Shown piece after piece: positions 1 to 9,174 of a DNA stretch of 64,000 nucleotides. A model generated the notes under the pieces. That model was not told the origin of the DNA. It ran no database searches and was given only the letters and a program-made list of their open reading frames with translations. This DNA comes from a bacterium. GTDB lineage: Bacteria > Armatimonadota > Zipacnadia > Zipacnadales > UBA11051. The translations under genes were made by a program, and so were the position numbers. Numbering within the stretch: the first letter of the stretch is position 1; every line of letters starts with the position of its first letter. The stretch is taken from positions 29,714 to 93,713 of the forward strand of contig JAJFUB010000026.1 in NCBI GenBank assembly GCA_021372615.1. Direction: 5' to 3'.

Positions 1-72
1 CTGCTGCTGCAGTCCGCGGAAGTCCTGGTGCCCGAACACCGAACGAAGGACGTCGAGAGGGGAGAGGGGCAT
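1..72 (-). CDS. recQ: ATP-dependent DNA helicase RecQ, 5' end only
   Basis: The first 24 codons of a leftward gene that runs out of the window. The translation includes VLRSVFGHQDFRGLQ, matching the start of the RecQ helicase domain (consensus roughly L..VFGY..FR.GQ). RecQ is a 3'-5' SF2 helicase acting in recombination and repair. The ATG at 72 lies 11 bp after the stop of the secreted DUF4091 gene, so the two may be co-transcribed. No strong ribosome binding site is visible. The identification rests on one short motif, and the catalytic motifs lie outside the window. Confidence 0.6.
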   Translation of the reverse strand, partial: MPLSPLDVLRSVFGHQDFRGLQQQ

Positions 73-82
73 CGGCAAGGCT

Positions 83-3000
83 CTACTCGGGCAAGACCAT
101 GAGTGCGTACTCCGGGCTCTGCCAGACTTCGCGCCCCCGCTGGTTGGCCAGCGCCACCTGCAGCCGCGCCATGCCGGCCAGGCGCACCGGCAAGCGCAGG
201 CTCTGCCCCGGGGCCGCGGGCAGCTCGCGCTGCCAGATCGCGCCCGACCCGGCGCGGCCGAGCCGCAGGCGCAGCGTATGGCGCTCCTGGTCGTAGGCCG
301 ACAGGTTCAGGCGCACGGGCAGGCTCAGGGCGCCGCCCGGGCTCAGCAGCCCCCCGCAAGCCGGCACTTCGACCGGCTCCGGCACCGTCACGGGCAGCGT
401 GACCTCGGCGGGTTGGCTGCCGGCAATACCCCACGACAGGTGCAGGGACCGCTTCCCGGGATGGTACAACTGCACCGGGAAGGGGGCGACGAACTGCTGC
501 CCTCGGCCGAGAGCAGCGCGGGTCTGATCGCCGCCGAGCGAGACCTCCGCCACCACCGGCTCGCGCCCGACATTCGCAACCGTGGCCCGCAGCGCCTCGC
601 GGCCCCAACGCGTCGGCAGGGATAGCTGCTGCAGGGCCACAGGGGCCGTCGGAAGCAGCGCCAGGCCGAAGCGCTCAGGCACGTGGAAGCCCCCGTACGT
701 GGGCGACCAGGCCGTGTGCGCCTGCGGGTCATTCTCGGTGTAGCGGCTGCGGCACAGGTTGAGGGTCATCAGCGGGGCGCGGGCGACGCCGGCCTGGGCC
801 AGTTCCGCCCAGGGCAGCGCGATCTCGACCGACCAGCCGTCAGCGCGCTTCTGCACCGCCGTGGTGAGCTTCGGGTTCCACGCCTGCGCGTCCTGGTTGC
901 GCTCGTCCAGAACGACATTGGCAGTCGTGACGATCACATGGGCGTACGTCTCCCGCGAGGCGGTGCCGACAAAGATCTCAGTGCCGTCCTCCATCCACAC
1001 CGTCCCGTCGTGCTGCGTCTCCTTAGCCGCAACCTTGCCCATCGCGGGCTCGGGGCAATCCAGGGCGACATAGAGAGCCTTGCCGTCGGCCATGGCATAG
1101 GCGCGCGTGGCGAGGCGCGAGGGCGCACCGTCGCGGATGTCGTAGAAGTTGCCAACAGTGGCGGCGGCCCTCCATTCGGCTGGGTCGAGACGGCCATCTA
1201 CCGTCGGAGCCGCGGGGGCCGCGGGCAGGCCCAGCGTCGGCAGTGGCGGCCGGGCCGGGGCCGCGGAGGTCGTGACCGATAGCGTGAACTGCTGGGCTGT
1301 CGCCTTATCCGGCGCGGCCGCGCGGCCGGCCAGGACGTTCTGCAGGCCAATGATGCGGTCGGCCACGAGGCGGCGGACCTGCTGCAGGCGGGAGGCCTCG
1401 AAGGCCACGCCGCCCATGGGGTTCGCCCACGGGACGGTGTTGACGAGGGCTTCCAGCTCGCCCTGGGCGGCCGCAGCGGCCTCGCGAGCCGCGGGCGACG
1501 TGCTGGCGGCCGCCTGCTTGATGAGCTGTGTCAGCGTGTAGAGATAGCAGTAGTCGTCCACGCCCTCGCGCAGCGACTCCCAGGCGATAGTGGGGATGGC
1601 CCCCTGCCAGGTCGAGTAGTCATCGGGCTTGAGCAGGTGCGGGTAGGCCGTGCACTGCTCCTTGGGCTCGGCGGAGTTCGCGCGGCTGCCGTCGAAGTCG
1701 TTGAAGACGTCCTCGTGGGGCCGGCAGAAGGTCCACGTTGCTTCTGAGCGGGCGCCTGTCTTCCAGAACAGCAGCCCGGCGCCGTAGCGGTTGTGGAACA
1801 TGAAGCCCTCTTGCGGGAAGGGGTTCACGTACGAGCCGGTGCCATACCACCAGAACTCCGCGCCGGTCTTCTCGCAGGCCTCGCGGGCCACGCCGGCGTT
1901 GTGCTGGCTGCTGATGAGGCCCACGACGAAGCAGGGGGCCGTCAGATAGGCCGAGGCCTTCTCCAGGAAGCTCGGGACATAGAAGGTGGCGTAGGTCGGG
2001 GCGCCGCCATCGTGCCAGGCCTGATAGTCCTGAATGGCATAGGTGTTCTCGCCCGTGGGCTCGTCCACGCCATAGTAGTACCAGCGCGGCAGGCCCCTGG
2101 TGGCCTCGACGGCAGCCCGGGCGACGGCTTGCACACCGGTCTTCACTTCCGCCGGCCAGTCGCCCTTGTTCAGGTCAACCTTCAGGCCCAGGGCCTGTGC
2201 TACGGCCCCGGGGCCCGCCGAGCCGATGACATGGGGCCCGTTCATGCCCGCCTGGCGGCACAGTTCGGAGACCTTGCGGTAGGGGCTGGCGTCGAAAGTG
2301 ACCTTCCCCTGCTTGAGCTGCGACAGGTCCGGGCTGCCGAAGGGCATCGAGATGAGGCCATTCATGCCGTGGGCGGCATAGTCCTTGAGCACCGACAGCA
2401 CCTGCGCATCGCTCATCTTGCCCCACAGGAAGGCGTCGCAGTAGATCAGCCAGGAACGATCGGCCGGGCGCTGGAGAGTGAAGGGCAGTACCGCAATCTG
2501 CAGCGGCAGCCGCAGGGCCGCCTTGCCTGCACTGGTGACGGTCACGGAGGCCTGATAGGTGCCGGCCTTCGCCTCGGCCGGGGCGCGCAGCGTGATCCAG
2601 AAGCCCTGCGTGGTGTCCGCGGGCACATCGAAGGCGACTTCCTGCAGCACGCCCCGCTGGGCCGGCACGGTCTTCTTGCCGCCCGCGCAGGGGAGCAGCA
2701 GTTCGGGTGTCATGTACCACTGGCGCGAGCGCCAGCCGGTGCGCTGGGGCCAGCAGTGCATCTGCCGCACGTCCGCCGTTACGGGTGCGCCGCCCGTGTC
2801 CGCGGTCACAGTCAGTCCCTGCAGTGGCGTCAGCGTGCGCACGGCGAAGCACACAGCCTCGGCTGCGCCGGGGGTGAGGGCGGCGGTCAGGCGGGTGATG
2901 TGCTCTTCAGGCTTGGGGAGACGGTAGGGGCGGTAGTCGCCGGGGTCGGGAGCGACGAAGGCGAGCAGGCCGGCGGCCTTCTCAGCCGCCGACGCCGCTG

Positions 3001-3154
3001 GCGGCTGCCAGCCCTGCGCCGGCTGCGGGGCGGCCGTGAACGCCTCGCCGGGGTCCACGTTGCCGTATGTCACCCCGCCGATGGTGACGGGCTCGGCATA
3101 GGCAGTGCAGGAGAACACAAGCAGGAGCAGCAGCACAGGCAGCAGATGGCGCAT
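83..3154 (-). CDS. Secreted DUF4091 (GH123-like) protein with C-terminal CBM9-like domain
   Basis: A 1023-residue exported protein. Residues 1-20 form a signal peptide (MRHLLPVLLLLLVFSCTAYA). A beta-sandwich region (about 90-225) precedes a TIM-barrel-like DUF4091 domain (about 230-590) containing YYYGVDEPTGE, with the pair D364-E365. GH123 beta-N-acetylgalactosaminidases use such an Asp-Glu pair, so a hexosaminidase-like activity is possible but unproven. Residues about 645-830 resemble a family 9 carbohydrate-binding domain (TVDGRLDPAEW, then DGTEIFVG), followed by a beta-rich tail. The ATG at 3154 follows a good ribosome binding site (GGAGG in the minus-strand leader). It is likely secreted to the periplasm or cell surface. 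The domain call is firm; the substrate is unknown. Confidence 0.8.
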   Translation of the reverse strand: MRHLLPVLLLLLVFSCTAYAEPVTIGGVTYGNVDPGEAFTAAPQPAQGWQPPAASAAEKAAGLLAFVAPDPGDYRPYRLPKPEEHITRLTAALTPGAAEAVCFAVRTLTPLQGLTVTADTGGAPVTADVRQMHCWPQRTGWRSRQWYMTPELLLPCAGGKKTVPAQRGVLQEVAFDVPADTTQGFWITLRAPAEAKAGTYQASVTVTSAGKAALRLPLQIAVLPFTLQRPADRSWLIYCDAFLWGKMSDAQVLSVLKDYAAHGMNGLISMPFGSPDLSQLKQGKVTFDASPYRKVSELCRQAGMNGPHVIGSAGPGAVAQALGLKVDLNKGDWPAEVKTGVQAVARAAVEATRGLPRWYYYGVDEPTGENTYAIQDYQAWHDGGAPTYATFYVPSFLEKASAYLTAPCFVVGLISSQHNAGVAREACEKTGAEFWWYGTGSYVNPFPQEGFMFHNRYGAGLLFWKTGARSEATWTFCRPHEDVFNDFDGSRANSAEPKEQCTAYPHLLKPDDYSTWQGAIPTIAWESLREGVDDYCYLYTLTQLIKQAAASTSPAAREAAAAAQGELEALVNTVPWANPMGGVAFEASRLQQVRRLVADRIIGLQNVLAGRAAAPDKATAQQFTLSVTTSAAPARPPLPTLGLPAAPAAPTVDGRLDPAEWRAAATVGNFYDIRDGAPSRLATRAYAMADGKALYVALDCPEPAMGKVAAKETQHDGTVWMEDGTEIFVGTASRETYAHVIVTTANVVLDERNQDAQAWNPKLTTAVQKRADGWSVEIALPWAELAQAGVARAPLMTLNLCRSRYTENDPQAHTAWSPTYGGFHVPERFGLALLPTAPVALQQLSLPTRWGREALRATVANVGREPVVAEVSLGGDQTRAALGRGQQFVAPFPVQLYHPGKRSLHLSWGIAGSQPAEVTLPVTVPEPVEVPACGGLLSPGGALSLPVRLNLSAYDQERHTLRLRLGRAGSGAIWQRELPAAPGQSLRLPVRLAGMARLQVALANQRGREVWQSPEYALMVLPE

Positions 3155-3246
3155 GGCAACCTCCTGGAGGGTTGAGGTCAGGGGAGGTTACATTCGCGGC
3201 GGAGGGGGCGCACACCTACCGCTGCCGGAGCCGAGCGGTGCGGAGG

Positions 3247-4182
3247 CTACCGCACCTGGTGGGCGATGCGGCCAAACAGCACCTGCAGCCGGGCCTTGCG
3301 GTCGGCGTCGAGATAGGGCGGGTCCACCACACCCAGGTTCTGCTGCAGACGCTCCAGCGATCTCATGCCCACCGCGCAGGTACTCACGTCGTGGCTCAGC
3401 ACATAGCGCAAACCCGCTTCGGGGACCGAGTAGGGCTGCAGGAAGTCGAGAATGCCGGGGTCGGTGTAGGGCGACTCGGCGGGCAGGTTGCCCGCGGCCA
3501 CGTGGCGGCGGATGCACTCCAGCGCGGCCGGTACGCTCACGAGGCCGGAGTCCTTGGAGGCCTGGTTCAGGGGCATCATCACGACCGTGCCCACGCCATG
3601 CTTCCGACACAGCGGCAGGACGCTCTCGGCGGCGGTCTGCAGCAGGAAGTTGAGCGTGAGCATCACGACGTCGAAAGCGCCGGTGGGGACAGCCCGCTGC
3701 AGCACCTGGTGCGTGCCGTCTGCCTCGGATAGCTCGCTGATGCCGATGAAGCGCACCTTGCCCTGATCGCGCAGCCTGACCATGGCGTCATAGCAGCCGT
3801 CGCCCATGAAGCGGTCGAAGGTGTCCAGCGTGCGCATGCCATGGCCCAGCAGCACATCCAGGTGGTCACGGCGCAGCCGCCGCAGGCTCTCCTCGGCCGA
3901 GGCCACGAGCGCCTCCGGCGTACCCACGTACGTGGCCTCGGGCCGGTAGCTGTCGTAGGGGCAGTACTTGGTCTCCAGCAGCACCTCATCATGCCCCTGC
4001 AGGGCCTTCCCCAGCGCCACCTCCGAGTCGCCGTAGCCCGTGGCGGTATCCACGAGGTTGATCCCCGCGTCAATGATGGCATGGACGAGGTCGGCGAAGT
4101 CCGCTTGTTCGTAGCCTCGCGCGGCCCCAAAGGCCAGTTCGGACACCTGCAAGTCAGTGCGGCCAAGGCGTCGGTAGAGCAT
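3247..4182 (-). CDS. Aldo/keto reductase family oxidoreductase (1)
   Basis: A 311-residue NAD(P)H-dependent oxidoreductase with a TIM-barrel fold. The N-terminus MLYRRLGRTDLQVSELAFG is the standard AKR opening. The catalytic tetrad can be read as Asp and Tyr in LVDTATGYGDSE, Lys in LLETKY and His in LLGHGM. The start at 4182 is chosen because GAGGAG lies just upstream and because the family alignment begins there; an upstream in-frame extension reads as low-complexity Arg-rich sequence. It is one of three AKR genes on this strand. Relatives in carbohydrate clusters reduce or isomerise sugar aldehydes or ketones, but the substrate cannot be read from the sequence. Confidence 0.88.
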   Translation of the reverse strand: MLYRRLGRTDLQVSELAFGAARGYEQADFADLVHAIIDAGINLVDTATGYGDSEVALGKALQGHDEVLLETKYCPYDSYRPEATYVGTPEALVASAEESLRRLRRDHLDVLLGHGMRTLDTFDRFMGDGCYDAMVRLRDQGKVRFIGISELSEADGTHQVLQRAVPTGAFDVVMLTLNFLLQTAAESVLPLCRKHGVGTVVMMPLNQASKDSGLVSVPAALECIRRHVAAGNLPAESPYTDPGILDFLQPYSVPEAGLRYVLSHDVSTCAVGMRSLERLQQNLGVVDPPYLDADRKARLQVLFGRIAHQVR

Positions 4183-4217
4183 GGCATCTCCTCGAGATCG
4201 TTCAGCTCGAACGACGT

Positions 4218-4371
4218 CCTCACCCCTGCCCCTCTCCCGCGCGCGTGAGGCTGCGTGCCGAAGAAGGGTACATCGCATGGCGCTCAGTGACTGCTACGCC
4301 ATGAAGTGGCCGTATGGAGCACCCCTCTCCGGCGCCGGTCGTATTGGCGCGGGAGAGGGGGAGGGGTGAGG
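4218..4371. repeat. Long inverted repeat, MITE-like
   Basis: Two 25-base arms, 4218-4242 (CCTCACCCCTGCCCCTCTCC followed by CGCGC) and 4347-4371, are reverse complements with one mismatch, separated by 104 bp. The element fills the gap between two AKR genes. Similar CCTCACCCC/GAGAGGGG palindromes occur as dispersed repeats in many GC-rich genomes. No transposase is nearby, so it could be a non-autonomous element or simply a large transcribed hairpin. Confidence 0.6.
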
Positions 4372-4387
4372 AGCTGTTGCCGTTTCC

Positions 4388-5344
4388 CTATTGCACTCGC
4401 GCGATCAGCGCCCGCTCGTCATCCGTCAGCGGCGGGCAGTCCAGCGCCGCGATGTTCTCTTGCATGTGTGACCACTGGCTCGTCCCGGCGATGACCGTCG
4501 AGACGCCCGGTAGCGACAGCACATACTGCACGCAAAGCTGCGCCAGTGAGCGGTGCGGCCCGGTCAGTGCCCGCAACGCCTCAGCTTTCGCCGTCAGGGC
4601 GGTCTTGGCCTCGGCGCTTTGCCAGCTGCGACGGTCATCTCTGCCGAACGCCGTGTCGGCCGCGATGGTGCCCGGCAGGAAGCCCTGCCCGAACACGCCC
4701 CGGGCAACGATGCCGACGTTGCATTCGACCGAGGTGGGGAGGAGGGCCTCCGCCGCCTGCGGAGCGATGATGCTGATGGACTGCTGCAGCACGTCCACCA
4801 CGCCGCGCCGCATCAGGTCCACGCCCATCTCGTTCGGCCCGATGGACACGCCCACGAAGCGCGTCTTGCCCTGCTGGCGCATGGTCTCCATCGCCTCGAG
4901 GCAATCCCCGCGTTCGATGTCCTCGGGCTTCGGCCCGTGCAGCAGATAGACATCCACGTGATCCGTCTTCAGCCGCTTGAGGCTCCGGTCCATCTGCCAC
5001 AGCAGCTTCTCTCGGCTGAAGTCGTTCCACGCGTGGCCCTTGGTGGCGCCGTGGCCGCCCTTGGTGCAGACGATCCACTCGTCGCGGCAGCCTTGCAGCG
5101 CCCGCCCGATGACCTCCTCGCTGTGCCCGTTGCCGTAGATCGGCGCGGTGTCAATGAAGTTGACCCCAGCGTCGCGGCAACGCGCGATCAGGTCGAGCGA
5201 GGCGGCATCATCGGTCGCGCCCCAGCCGTGGGGGATCTTGCCGAGGCCATCGAACTTGAGCGTCACAGCCCCGCCGATCTCCCACGCACCGAGGGAGACG
5301 GCGGAGACTTGCAGGCCGGTGCGGCCGAGGGTGCGAGTCTGCAT
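4388..5344 (-). CDS. Aldo/keto reductase family oxidoreductase (2)
   Basis: A 318-residue AKR. It opens [20 protein letters not shown] and carries the full tetrad: Asp and Tyr in [15 protein letters not shown], Lys in VCTKGG and His in YLLHGP. The start at 5344 is set by the family N-terminus and an AGGA-type ribosome binding site; upstream codons run through the hairpin region at 5397-5470 and are not protein-like. The C-terminal cofactor-binding part ([23 protein letters not shown]) is intact. It probably reduces a sugar or sugar-derived carbonyl compound. It is separated from the upstream gene by a large hairpin, so it may have its own promoter or be attenuated. Confidence 0.88.
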   Translation of the reverse strand: MQTRTLGRTGLQVSAVSLGAWEIGGAVTLKFDGLGKIPHGWGATDDAASLDLIARCRDAGVNFIDTAPIYGNGHSEEVIGRALQGCRDEWIVCTKGGHGATKGHAWNDFSREKLLWQMDRSLKRLKTDHVDVYLLHGPKPEDIERGDCLEAMETMRQQGKTRFVGVSIGPNEMGVDLMRRGVVDVLQQSISIIAPQAAEALLPTSVECNVGIVARGVFGQGFLPGTIAADTAFGRDDRRSWQSAEAKTALTAKAEALRALTGPHRSLAQLCVQYVLSLPGVSTVIAGTSQWSHMQENIAALDCPPLTDDERALIARVQ

Positions 5345-5396
5345 GGTGGTTATCCTGTTGGTTGGCGGTGACCGAAGCTGAGCTTGAGAGGATGCA

Positions 5397-5470
5397 GAGG
5401 ATGAAGGCAAGGATAGCGAGGATGACAGCAGCGGCTTCTGCATATCCTCGACATCCTTGCCTTCATCCTC
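5397..5470. terminator. 27-bp-arm inverted repeat between minus-strand genes
   Basis: The left arm 5397-5423 (GAGGATGAAGGCAAGGATAG, then CGAGGAT) pairs with 5444-5470 with two mismatches around a 20-base loop that can itself fold. It sits immediately after the stop of the 279-residue KptA-like gene (5472) and 53 bp before the start of the next AKR. A terminator or mRNA-processing hairpin is likely. There is no clear U-tract, so Rho-independent termination is not certain. Confidence 0.6.
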
Positions 5471-5471
5471 G

Positions 5472-6311
5472 TCATCCCCTCCCATGTCGTTCGCCCAGCC
5501 GCTGCACAAACGCCTCATTCGCGCAGTCGCGGAAGCGTGTGGTGGTCCAGCGCTCCCCGTCCGGCAGCGGCGGCACGTCGGCCGGGCCGATCGCGGCGGC
5601 AAGATAGGGGTTCAACGGCAGGCGGTCGCGGACCTTGAGGGTGTGCAGGCCATCACGCACAGCCAGCCCATCACGGATGATCCGGTGCGCGTCGAAGTAC
5701 AGGCGTACGCCGGGCTCATACTCCGTATCGGGATCGGGTAGCATCCTCCCGGCCTGGCGGCAGGCGACGACGAACTCCGGGCCGATCTTCTCGATCTCCC
5801 CCAGCGCGATATGCTCGGCGTAGTCGGGTGGGTCGTTGAGGAGGGCCTCGCCGATGGCCCGCTGTGCCGTGCCGCCGCGCAGGATGGCGAAGGCGCGCAA
5901 CTCACCGCAGGCCTCGATGGCCGCCCACGCCTCCGGCGTCGTCGAGTGCACCATCCACGGCGGGTCATCGTCGCGCAGCAAGTCGGGCTCGGGCGTCTCA
6001 GCCAGGGCCCGCGCCACCAGCGCCTCGGGGCTGATCTCGGCCGTGCCGGCGACGATCACGCGGCGGCCGTGGGCACACTCATAGCGTAGGAAGTCCCCCA
6101 GTCGCCGCGTGATGTGCTCACACCGGCGCCCGAGGCGGACGACATACAGGCCCGAGGGCTCGCAGCCATTGCGCAGCCAGTCGTCATCGTCGTCGGTGAG
6201 GCGGAAGCAGCTCCACCCGGCGCCGTACGCCCCGTCGGGGGAAAAGGGGTTCGGCTGGTCGGGGGACCAGCCGGGCGGGGCGTGGAACCAGTCCACGGCC
6301 TTCTCGGCCAT
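5472..6311 (-). CDS. KptA/ADP-ribosyltransferase-like protein of unknown role
   Basis: A 279-residue protein. The ATG at 6311 overlaps the TGA of the upstream AKR gene by one base, so it should be translationally coupled. The central and C-terminal parts resemble the RNA 2'-phosphotransferase (Tpt1/KptA) type of ADP-ribosyltransferase fold. [20 protein letters not shown] sits where the family has its H-G/S-T motif, and [20 protein letters not shown] resembles the late beta-strand plus DA...DG segment. The N-terminal part (about 1-70, [19 protein letters not shown]) is unlike KptA. Possible activities are removal of a phosphate from RNA ends or ADP-ribosyl transfer. The fold match is by eye; it may be only structural kinship. 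Confidence 0.45.
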   Translation of the reverse strand: MAEKAVDWFHAPPGWSPDQPNPFSPDGAYGAGWSCFRLTDDDDDWLRNGCEPSGLYVVRLGRRCEHITRRLGDFLRYECAHGRRVIVAGTAEISPEALVARALAETPEPDLLRDDDPPWMVHSTTPEAWAAIEACGELRAFAILRGGTAQRAIGEALLNDPPDYAEHIALGEIEKIGPEFVVACRQAGRMLPDPDTEYEPGVRLYFDAHRIIRDGLAVRDGLHTLKVRDRLPLNPYLAAAIGPADVPPLPDGERWTTTRFRDCANEAFVQRLGERHGRG

Positions 6312-7297
6312 CACCCCACCCCCGGCCCCCGATACCCGTAGAACCCGCACCCGAACGGCTCGTTGAAGGGCCGGAAGGGGACCATCGCGCCGATCTCCTC
6401 GAGGCGGGCCATGATGTCCGCCGGGAGCGGGCCAGCCTCGACCGCCGCGACGTTCATCTCGACCTCGGCCACTGACCGCGCGCCCATCAGTGTCGTGTCT
6501 ACATCCGGGTTGGAGATGACCCAGCGGATGGCGAGATCGGTGATCGGCATCTGCAGGTCGTCCAGGAGCGCGTAGAGCGCCTGGAACTGCGCGCGGCGCG
6601 GGGGAGAGAGCCACGCGGGCGGCTTGTTGTTGACCTGCTCGTCGAAGCGCTTGGCCAGCCATCCCTGCTGCAGCGGCGAGCCGCACACCACGCCCATGTT
6701 CTGCTTGACGGCCTCCGGGATGACGGCGATAGCGGCCTCGCGCCATAGTAGGCTGTAGTTGAAGGCGGTCAGGACGACATCGTACTGCCCGGTGGCGCAG
6801 ATGGCGGCCAGGATGTACGGGGTCGTGCCGCCGAGGCCGGTCCACTGGACGAGCCCCTCGCGCTTCAGCTCGGCCAGGTACTCTGTCACCGGCCCGGTGA
6901 AGCTCTCCCAGTCGGTCCACCAGTCGTGCTGGCCGGGGCGGTCGGGCTCATGGACCATCAGGATGTCCACCCGGTCGCGCTTCAGCAAGCGTAGGCTCTC
7001 AGCAAACGAGAACTTGAGCTGGTCGAGGTCCTTGGCGTTGAAGGGCTGGGGCTTGCCGCCGAGCTTGGTGGAGATGATGTACGGTTGGGTGACGCCCTCC
7101 AGGCCCTCGCCGAGCACCTCCTCGCTGTCCAGGTAGCTGGGTGCGGTGTCGACGTAGTTGACCCCAAGTTCCAGGGCGCGGTGGATGGCGTCATAGGCGC
7201 GCGGCCGGTCGTCGCCGCCTGCTTTCGAGACGAACAGCCCGCCCATCGCGAGCAGGCTGACCTCAAGTCCGGTGCGGCCGAGGGTGCGGTATTCCAT
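6311..7297 (-). CDS. Aldo/keto reductase family oxidoreductase (3)
   Basis: A 328-residue AKR starting [20 protein letters not shown]. Tetrad residues are visible: Asp and Tyr in YVDTAPSYLDSEE, Lys in ISTKLGGKP and His in ILMVHEPD. The overall pattern resembles L-fucose/D-threo-aldose dehydrogenase-type AKRs, fitting a sugar-oxidising role, but this is inference. The start at 7297 has a GGAAAGGGG leader. The gene is divergent from the LacI regulator, with about 150 bp between start codons that contain the regulator's promoter and operator, so LacI control of this operon is plausible. It is followed by the coupled KptA-like gene. Confidence 0.87.
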   Translation of the reverse strand: MEYRTLGRTGLEVSLLAMGGLFVSKAGGDDRPRAYDAIHRALELGVNYVDTAPSYLDSEEVLGEGLEGVTQPYIISTKLGGKPQPFNAKDLDQLKFSFAESLRLLKRDRVDILMVHEPDRPGQHDWWTDWESFTGPVTEYLAELKREGLVQWTGLGGTTPYILAAICATGQYDVVLTAFNYSLLWREAAIAVIPEAVKQNMGVVCGSPLQQGWLAKRFDEQVNNKPPAWLSPPRRAQFQALYALLDDLQMPITDLAIRWVISNPDVDTTLMGARSVAEVEMNVAAVEAGPLPADIMARLEEIGAMVPFRPFNEPFGCGFYGYRGPGVG

Positions 7298-7368
7298 GTG
7301 CAAGCCCCTTTCCGTGGTAGGTACAGTTCGGCGACCAGCGAGGGAGACCTGCCGGGAGAACACGGCTC

Positions 7369-7425
7369 TTGACAGCCAGCCGAGCGGCGGCTATAGTGCG
7401 GGGCAGATGGATGAAACCGTTTGCC
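7369..7425 (+). promoter_or_regulatory. Promoter and LacI-type operator of the lacI-family gene
   Basis: A -35 box TTGACA (7369-7374) and a -10 box TATAGT (7392-7397) are separated by exactly 17 bp. At 7412-7425, TGAAACCGTTTGCC matches 12 of 14 positions of the LacI/GalR-family operator consensus TGWAARCGYTWNCW. The operator lies just after the expected transcription start, which suits repression, and 24 bp before the lacI-family start codon. Autoregulation is the simplest reading. Confidence 0.75.
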
Positions 7426-7448
7426 GGTAAAGCCTTTCTGGACCGCAG

Positions 7449-8474
7449 ATGAGCACCATCCGCCATGTCGCCCAGGCCGCGCGCGTCTCTCCTGCAACGG
7501 TTTCGCGCGTGCTCAACGGCAAAGCCAGCGCCCTCGTGTCGGAGGCCACGCGTCAGCGTGTGCTCACCGCCGCTGAGGAGCTAGGCTACCGGCCCTCCGC
7601 CGCCGCTCGCGCCCTCGTCGAGGGCACCACTCACACTGTCGCTCTCACCACCACTCAGCTCCACGATCCACACTATGCCCGCATGCTCTCGGCGGTGCAG
7701 GCCCTGATCCGCGCACACGGTTACCACCTGTTGCTGGTGCCCGACGAGGACGATCAGGAGCTGCAGAGCCTGCTCCTCAGCAGGCGGGCGGATGTCCTGG
7801 TGCGTTTGCGCTATCCGGTGGATGTCGCGAGCCGCTTTGTCGAAGCCCGTGCCACGCCCAGACAGGTCGTCGTAGCCATCGGCCCCGTCGAGACGGGTCC
7901 CCCTCCCGGCTGCTTCTGCGGATACTGGGACGACCGCGAGGGCATCAACGCACTGATCGAGCATGTGGCCGGTCTGGGCCATCGCCGGTTGGCCTACCTC
8001 GCCATTGGTACGGGTGGCCGGAAGCGGCGCTTCGCGGCGGAGGCTGCGGCGGCCAGGGGGCAGGACCTGCAGGTGGTATCGGTGGACCCGTCTCCGGCTG
8101 AGGACCCGTGGCAGGGGCATCTCCTGGCGGTCCGGGCGGTGGCGCAAGCGCCGCAGGCAACCATGCTCGTATGTCCGAACGACGTCGTGGCACTGGGCGT
8201 GCTGCATGGTCTGCACGAGTGCGGCAAGAGCGTCCCGGAAGACATCTCGGTCAGCGGCTACAACGACATCCCGGCCAGTGCCTTCTCGGTCCCTTCGCTG
8301 ACGACCGTCCGTACCCCCCTGGTGGAGTGCGTGACGTCGGTGCTCGATGCTGTTCTGACGTCGCTGGACACAGATGCCGCGATCGAGCCGTACGCGCGGC
8401 GTCTGGAGACGGCACTCGTTGTGCGAAGCAGCACGGCCTCGCCGGCCGACAGACCGCGCAAGAGGAGACAGTGA
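7449..8474 (+). CDS. LacI/GalR family transcriptional regulator
   Basis: A 341-residue DNA-binding regulator. Residues 1-55 hold the LacI helix-turn-helix and hinge helix ([20 protein letters not shown], then [12 protein letters not shown]). The rest is a periplasmic-binding-protein-like effector domain (for example [20 protein letters not shown] and [11 protein letters not shown]), probably binding a sugar. Length is typical for the family. It is transcribed from its own promoter with a LacI-type operator between promoter and gene. Its stop is one base before the start of the pseudopilin gene, so the two are likely co-transcribed. Probable targets are itself, the downstream secreted-protein genes and perhaps the divergent AKR operon. 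Confidence 0.92.
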   Translation: MSTIRHVAQAARVSPATVSRVLNGKASALVSEATRQRVLTAAEELGYRPSAAARALVEGTTHTVALTTTQLHDPHYARMLSAVQALIRAHGYHLLLVPDEDDQELQSLLLSRRADVLVRLRYPVDVASRFVEARATPRQVVVAIGPVETGPPPGCFCGYWDDREGINALIEHVAGLGHRRLAYLAIGTGGRKRRFAAEAAAARGQDLQVVSVDPSPAEDPWQGHLLAVRAVAQAPQATMLVCPNDVVALGVLHGLHECGKSVPEDISVSGYNDIPASAFSVPSLTTVRTPLVECVTSVLDAVLTSLDTDAAIEPYARRLETALVVRSSTASPADRPRKRRQ

Positions 8475-8475
8475 G

Positions 8476-9159
8476 ATGCGCAGGGGATTCACGCTCATCG
8501 AGTTGCTGGTGGTGATCGCCATCATTGCCATCCTGGCGGCGATCCTCTTCCCGGTGTTCGCCAAGGCCCGCGAGAAGGCGCGCCAGGCCAGTTGTCTGAG
8601 CAACATGCGCCAGATCGGCCTGGCGATCCAACAGTATGCCGGGGACTATGACGAGGTCATGTTGCCTCTGGCAACGACGGCTCAGGCGGGTTACTACTAT
8701 GTGAATGGCACCTGGTCTCCCGGCCCCTCGTCGCAGCTATGGCCGCAACTGATCTACCCGTACGTCAAGAACCTCCAGGTGTTCCACTGCCCCAGCCAGG
8801 GCACAGGCACCGACCAGGGCTGGTTTGGCGGCTACCCCTCGCGCTCGTGCTATGGCTGCATCTCCTACAACCTGAGCTACCCGCCGAACTGGGACTTGAC
8901 CCTGAGCATCTACACGCGGCCCTCGGAGACGGTCCTGATCGGCGACAGCGAGGCGCGGGACACCACCGGGCGAGGCTTCTACCTGCTGCAGTGGCCGCCG
9001 TGGGACACCGGTAGCCAGTCCAGCCGCGGCCGGTGGGCGGATCGGCACAACAACGGCTGCAACGCTGTTTTCGCCGATTGCCACGCCAAGTGGATACAGG
9101 GCTCCTCCATCAAGGCGTATTCGGCCAGCGACCCCATGTGGTCGCCGTCGGTGCCGTAG
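8476..9159 (+). CDS. DUF1559-type pseudopilin (H-X9-DG family)
   Basis: A 227-residue prepilin-like protein. The N-terminus [20 protein letters not shown] is a class-III/type-II prepilin signal: cleavage before FTLIE, Glu at +5 and a long hydrophobic helix. It is followed by [16 protein letters not shown]. Near the C-terminus, [17 protein letters not shown] corresponds to the H-X9-DG processing-associated motif, with Cys in place of Gly. Such proteins are greatly expanded in Armatimonadota and Planctomycetes and are thought to be displayed by a type-II-secretion or type-IV-pilus-like machine. The start at 8476 has an AGGAG ribosome binding site overlapping the end of the lacI-family gene. Its biological role is not known. 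Confidence 0.9.
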   Translation: MRRGFTLIELLVVIAIIAILAAILFPVFAKAREKARQASCLSNMRQIGLAIQQYAGDYDEVMLPLATTAQAGYYYVNGTWSPGPSSQLWPQLIYPYVKNLQVFHCPSQGTGTDQGWFGGYPSRSCYGCISYNLSYPPNWDLTLSIYTRPSETVLIGDSEARDTTGRGFYLLQWPPWDTGSQSSRGRWADRHNNGCNAVFADCHAKWIQGSSIKAYSASDPMWSPSVP

Positions 9160-9174
9160 CCGCCTCAGTGGCCC

